Part shown: one piece after another, positions 43,249-45,084 of the stretch
Position numbering within the stretch: the first letter of the stretch is position 1
Layout: every line of letters begins with the position of its first letter
Source: Rikenellaceae bacterium
GTDB lineage: Bacteria; Bacteroidota; Bacteroidia; Bacteroidales; UBA932
Assembly (NCBI GenBank): GCA_022771245.1
Contig: JALFCH010000005.1
Span: 1-45,084, forward strand
Reading direction: 5' to 3'
Length of the DNA stretch: 45,084 nucleotides
Notes under the pieces: generated by a model
Databases searched by the model: none
What the model saw: only the letters and a program-made list of their open reading frames with translations
Told to the model about the DNA's origin: nothing
Translations under genes and position numbers: made by a program

Positions 43249-44510
43249 AGCTTGAACCTGAGACCGGCCTCGACTCCGAAAGACAGAGGCTGTGATGTGC
43301 GTATGCTCCTCGGCTGATTGTTGTCGAAATAGTACCTCAGGCTCGGGTCGAGATAGATGCCCAAAAATTTTACCGGGCTGTATTCCACGCCGAGACCCGC
43401 CTTCACTGAAGTCTGAATGCCTTCCACTGCAGTCTTGTGATTGATGTCAAGATTGTCATAGACACCGTTGTAGCGGTTGCTGACACATTTTTCGATACAT
43501 CCCCCGACGGAAGCGTAGGTGTTCCATTTCTCATTGCCGAAGATGTTGAAATACACATCGAGCGGTATGCCTATGTAATGCTGGCTGTTCTTCAATTCAG
43601 CGGTACAGGACCTTACAAGGTTGCCGACGGAGTCATATTCATAGTAATTGCCGGAAACCCGTTTCATGAGAAGCGTGTAGTTGACTCCTATTCCGATTTC
43701 CAGCCATTTTATGATACGGAATTTGATTCCCACACCGAAACTCATCGGCAGATAGTAATAATCGGTGTCATTGTTTTCCACGAAAGATGTCGAAGTTGGG
43801 ATTTTGAAGCGTCCCTGGGACATCATTCTTATGGACTCGGTCTTCCGGGATGGGCCCACGAAACTGTTTCCGCCTATGCAAAGCTCGTAAACCGGGTCTT
43901 CGTCAATTTTCTCCCTGAGGTTGGTGCCGTTCCATTCTGCGTCTGCCAGATAATAGCCCTTATCTTCGGCTATATCAACCTGTTGTACTTCTGTTTCAGC
44001 AGGGGCGGTGTCGAATTGGTTGTCTTCCACACAGTCGGGCTGGGCTTCAGATGCTTCCGGGGCTGAGTCTTCTCTGGGCATTTCAGCTGAGGCAGACCGG
44101 ATTGTGGCTTCCGTTTTCATAGTTCCGGCAGTTTCAACTCTTCCGGCTGTTTCAATTCTTCCGTCATTTTCAACTCTTCCTGCTGTTTCGGAGCTGCCAG
44201 CGCTCACAATCTGTTCATCCGTTTCAACAGTTACGATGTTTTCGGCCACAATGTCAGATGAGAGCCCGGTACTGTCTTCGATTTCCGTGTTGTGCAAAAG
44301 GAAAAATGCGGCGACAGCGGCTGCGGCAGACACGAGTCCCAGACCGGACAGCCACAATGCACGCACGCGGGATCTTTGCACAACCCCGTCAGTTCCGGCT
44401 CCCATTGACGCAACTATTCCGTTCCAGACCCTTTCCGGTGGCATTTCTTCCGCATCGGCGAGCATCCGTCTTAGCCTGTCGTCAAAAATATTGTCACTAT
44501 TGTTTTCCAT
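43245..44510 (-). CDS. Probable dual-membrane-spanning anti-sigma factor
   Basis: A 421-residue protein directly after, and overlapping by 14 bases, an ECF sigma gene. The ATG at 44510 (MENNSDNIFDDRL) is chosen; a TTG at 44522 is the only longer option. Layout: a short cytoplasmic segment with PPERVWNGI (about 1-49), one membrane helix (51-72), a long Glu/Thr/Ala-rich linker (about 75-180), then a C-terminal beta-barrel-like domain (about 200-421) with alternating aromatic strands such as EIGIGVNYTLLM, ending in GLRFKL. This fits the Dma-type anti-sigma factors of Bacteroides thetaiotaomicron, which span both membranes. Residues 108-131 are a hexapeptide repeat. Confidence 0.8.
   Translation of the reverse strand: MENNSDNIFDDRLRRMLADAEEMPPERVWNGIVASMGAGTDGVVQRSRVRALWLSGLGLVSAAAAVAAFFLLHNTEIEDSTGLSSDIVAENIVTVETDEQIVSAGSSETAGRVENDGRIETAGRVETAGTMKTEATIRSASAEMPREDSAPEASEAQPDCVEDNQFDTAPAETEVQQVDIAEDKGYYLADAEWNGTNLREKIDEDPVYELCIGGNSFVGPSRKTESIRMMSQGRFKIPTSTSFVENNDTDYYYLPMSFGVGIKFRIIKWLEIGIGVNYTLLMKRVSGNYYEYDSVGNLVRSCTAELKNSQHYIGIPLDVYFNIFGNEKWNTYASVGGCIEKCVSNRYNGVYDNLDINHKTAVEGIQTSVKAGLGVEYSPVKFLGIYLDPSLRYYFDNNQPRSIRTSQPLSFGVEAGLRFKL
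44123..44194 (-). repeat. Four tandem 18-bp repeats coding for a hexapeptide
   Basis: Four 18-base units, about ttccggctgtttcaactc on the plus strand, run back to back. In the anti-sigma linker they encode variants of E-T-A-G-R-V. Copy number probably varies between strains, which would change linker length. Confidence 0.75.
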
Positions 44511-45042
44511 ACATTTTTTCAATTCTGTCCTGCAACCAGATTCTGCCCCTGCTCAACTGGGTCCTGGAAGTACTCTCCGTGATTCCGAGCATATCGGCTA
44601 TCTCCTTGTGGCTGAAGCCTTCCAGCACATAGAGGTTGAATACTGTCCTGAACCCCACCGGCATAGTGGCAATCAAACCCATCAGCTCCTTGTAGCCGAT
44701 TCTCTCCAATGCGTTCTCTCCGTCAGAGGACATTTTTCTGATTTCAGTGATATCTTGCGAATCTTTCAGCACGTCGTTTTTCCTGAGGTACATCAGGGAA
44801 GCGTTGATGAAAATCCTTCTCGCCCATCCGTCAAAGGAGCCGGTGCCGTTATATGTGTCCAACTTGGCGAACAAGGCCACAAATCCTTCCTGCAATATAT
44901 CTTCTGCCACGGACCGGTCACCCACATACCTGATGCACACCGGGAAAAAACGGGGAGCCAGAAGCTCATACAACTGTCTCTGAGCCATTCTGTTTCCCTG
45001 AATGCATTGCTGTATCAGATTTGTTGCTTTGTCCCCGCTCAC
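44497..45042 (-). CDS. ECF-type RNA polymerase sigma factor
   Basis: A 181-residue sigma-70 family (ECF) protein. Region 2 shows QRQLYELLAPRFFPVCIRYV, RSVAEDILQEGFVALFAKL and SFDGWARRIFINASL. Region 4 (about 120-178) has MPVGFRTVFNLYVLEGFSHK, EIADMLGITESTSRTQLSRG and a C-terminal helix. The GTG at 45042 is used because it gives a normal ECF N-terminus (SGDKATNLIQQCIQGN). The frame stays open to the window end, so an upstream start is possible. It overlaps the adjacent anti-sigma gene by 14 bases, as expected for a regulatory pair. Confidence 0.93.
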   Translation of the reverse strand: MSGDKATNLIQQCIQGNRMAQRQLYELLAPRFFPVCIRYVGDRSVAEDILQEGFVALFAKLDTYNGTGSFDGWARRIFINASLMYLRKNDVLKDSQDITEIRKMSSDGENALERIGYKELMGLIATMPVGFRTVFNLYVLEGFSHKEIADMLGITESTSRTQLSRGRIWLQDRIEKMYGKQ

Positions 45043-45084
45043 CGGCTCTTTCGAAGACCGCTCGTTCAGACCTTGGAAGATGCA

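Noticed and set aside
44123..44194. Tandem repeat considered as CRISPR-like
   Set aside because: The units are 18 bases, without spacers, and keep the reading frame of the anti-sigma gene.

Overview
The window comes from a member of the Bacteroidota, most likely order Bacteroidales. The signs are a SusC/SusD pair, repeated TAnnTTTG (-7) promoter elements, families largely confined to this phylum (DUF4270, DUF4294, DUF3098, the short 270-residue glycogen synthase, a NagB-like/PIG-L fusion, a sigma factor paired with a membrane-spanning barrel protein), and map plus infA inside the spc/alpha ribosomal cluster. Base composition is near 50% GC. I cannot name the genus from sequence alone. I saw no tRNA, rRNA, CRISPR array, transposase or phage gene.

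Layout. (1) 1-10782, plus strand: a polysaccharide-utilisation-like operon. It holds a DUF4874/DUF4832 lipoprotein (cut by the window start), SusC, SusD, a CBM9-like lipoprotein, a secreted purple-acid-phosphatase-like enzyme, a second CBM9-like lipoprotein and a second DUF4874/DUF4832 lipoprotein. No recognisable glycoside hydrolase, lyase or sulfatase is present, so the DUF4874/DUF4832 pair is the obvious candidate for the catalytic part. (2) 10795-20086: housekeeping genes: uvrC, pnuC, acpP, the DUF4270 lipoprotein with short glgA, and an envelope cluster ftsX-DUF3098-uppP-lpxH facing a DUF4294 protein. (3) 20293-31047: a long ribosomal operon running rplP-rpmC-rpsQ-rplN-rplX-rplE-rpsN-rpsH-rplF-rplR-rpsE-rpmD-rplO-secY-map-infA-rpmJ-rpsM-rpsK-rpsD-rpoA-rplQ. 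It begins at rplP behind its own promoter, and the usual upstream S10-cluster genes (rpsJ to rpsC) are not adjacent. (4) 31092-33921, minus strand: nagB and a NagB-like/PIG-L fusion. (5) 34004-38751: sufB, a second PnuC-family transporter, sufC, an unusually short sufD, ispE and tsaE. (6) 38738-41544, minus strand: comM translationally coupled to an unknown lipoprotein. (7) 41658-43248: mlaE-mlaF. (8) 43245-45042, minus strand: an ECF sigma factor and a probable dual-membrane-spanning anti-sigma factor.

The points most worth following up are the DUF4874/DUF4832-centred utilisation locus, the S10 cluster broken before rplP, the PnuC gene inside the suf operon next to a half-length SufD, the NagB-like domain lacking two catalytic residues, a tyrosine-rich low-complexity segment in the DUF4270 lipoprotein, the sigma/anti-sigma pair whose linker carries a hexapeptide repeat, and a 56-bp palindromic element in the uvrC-pnuC gap.
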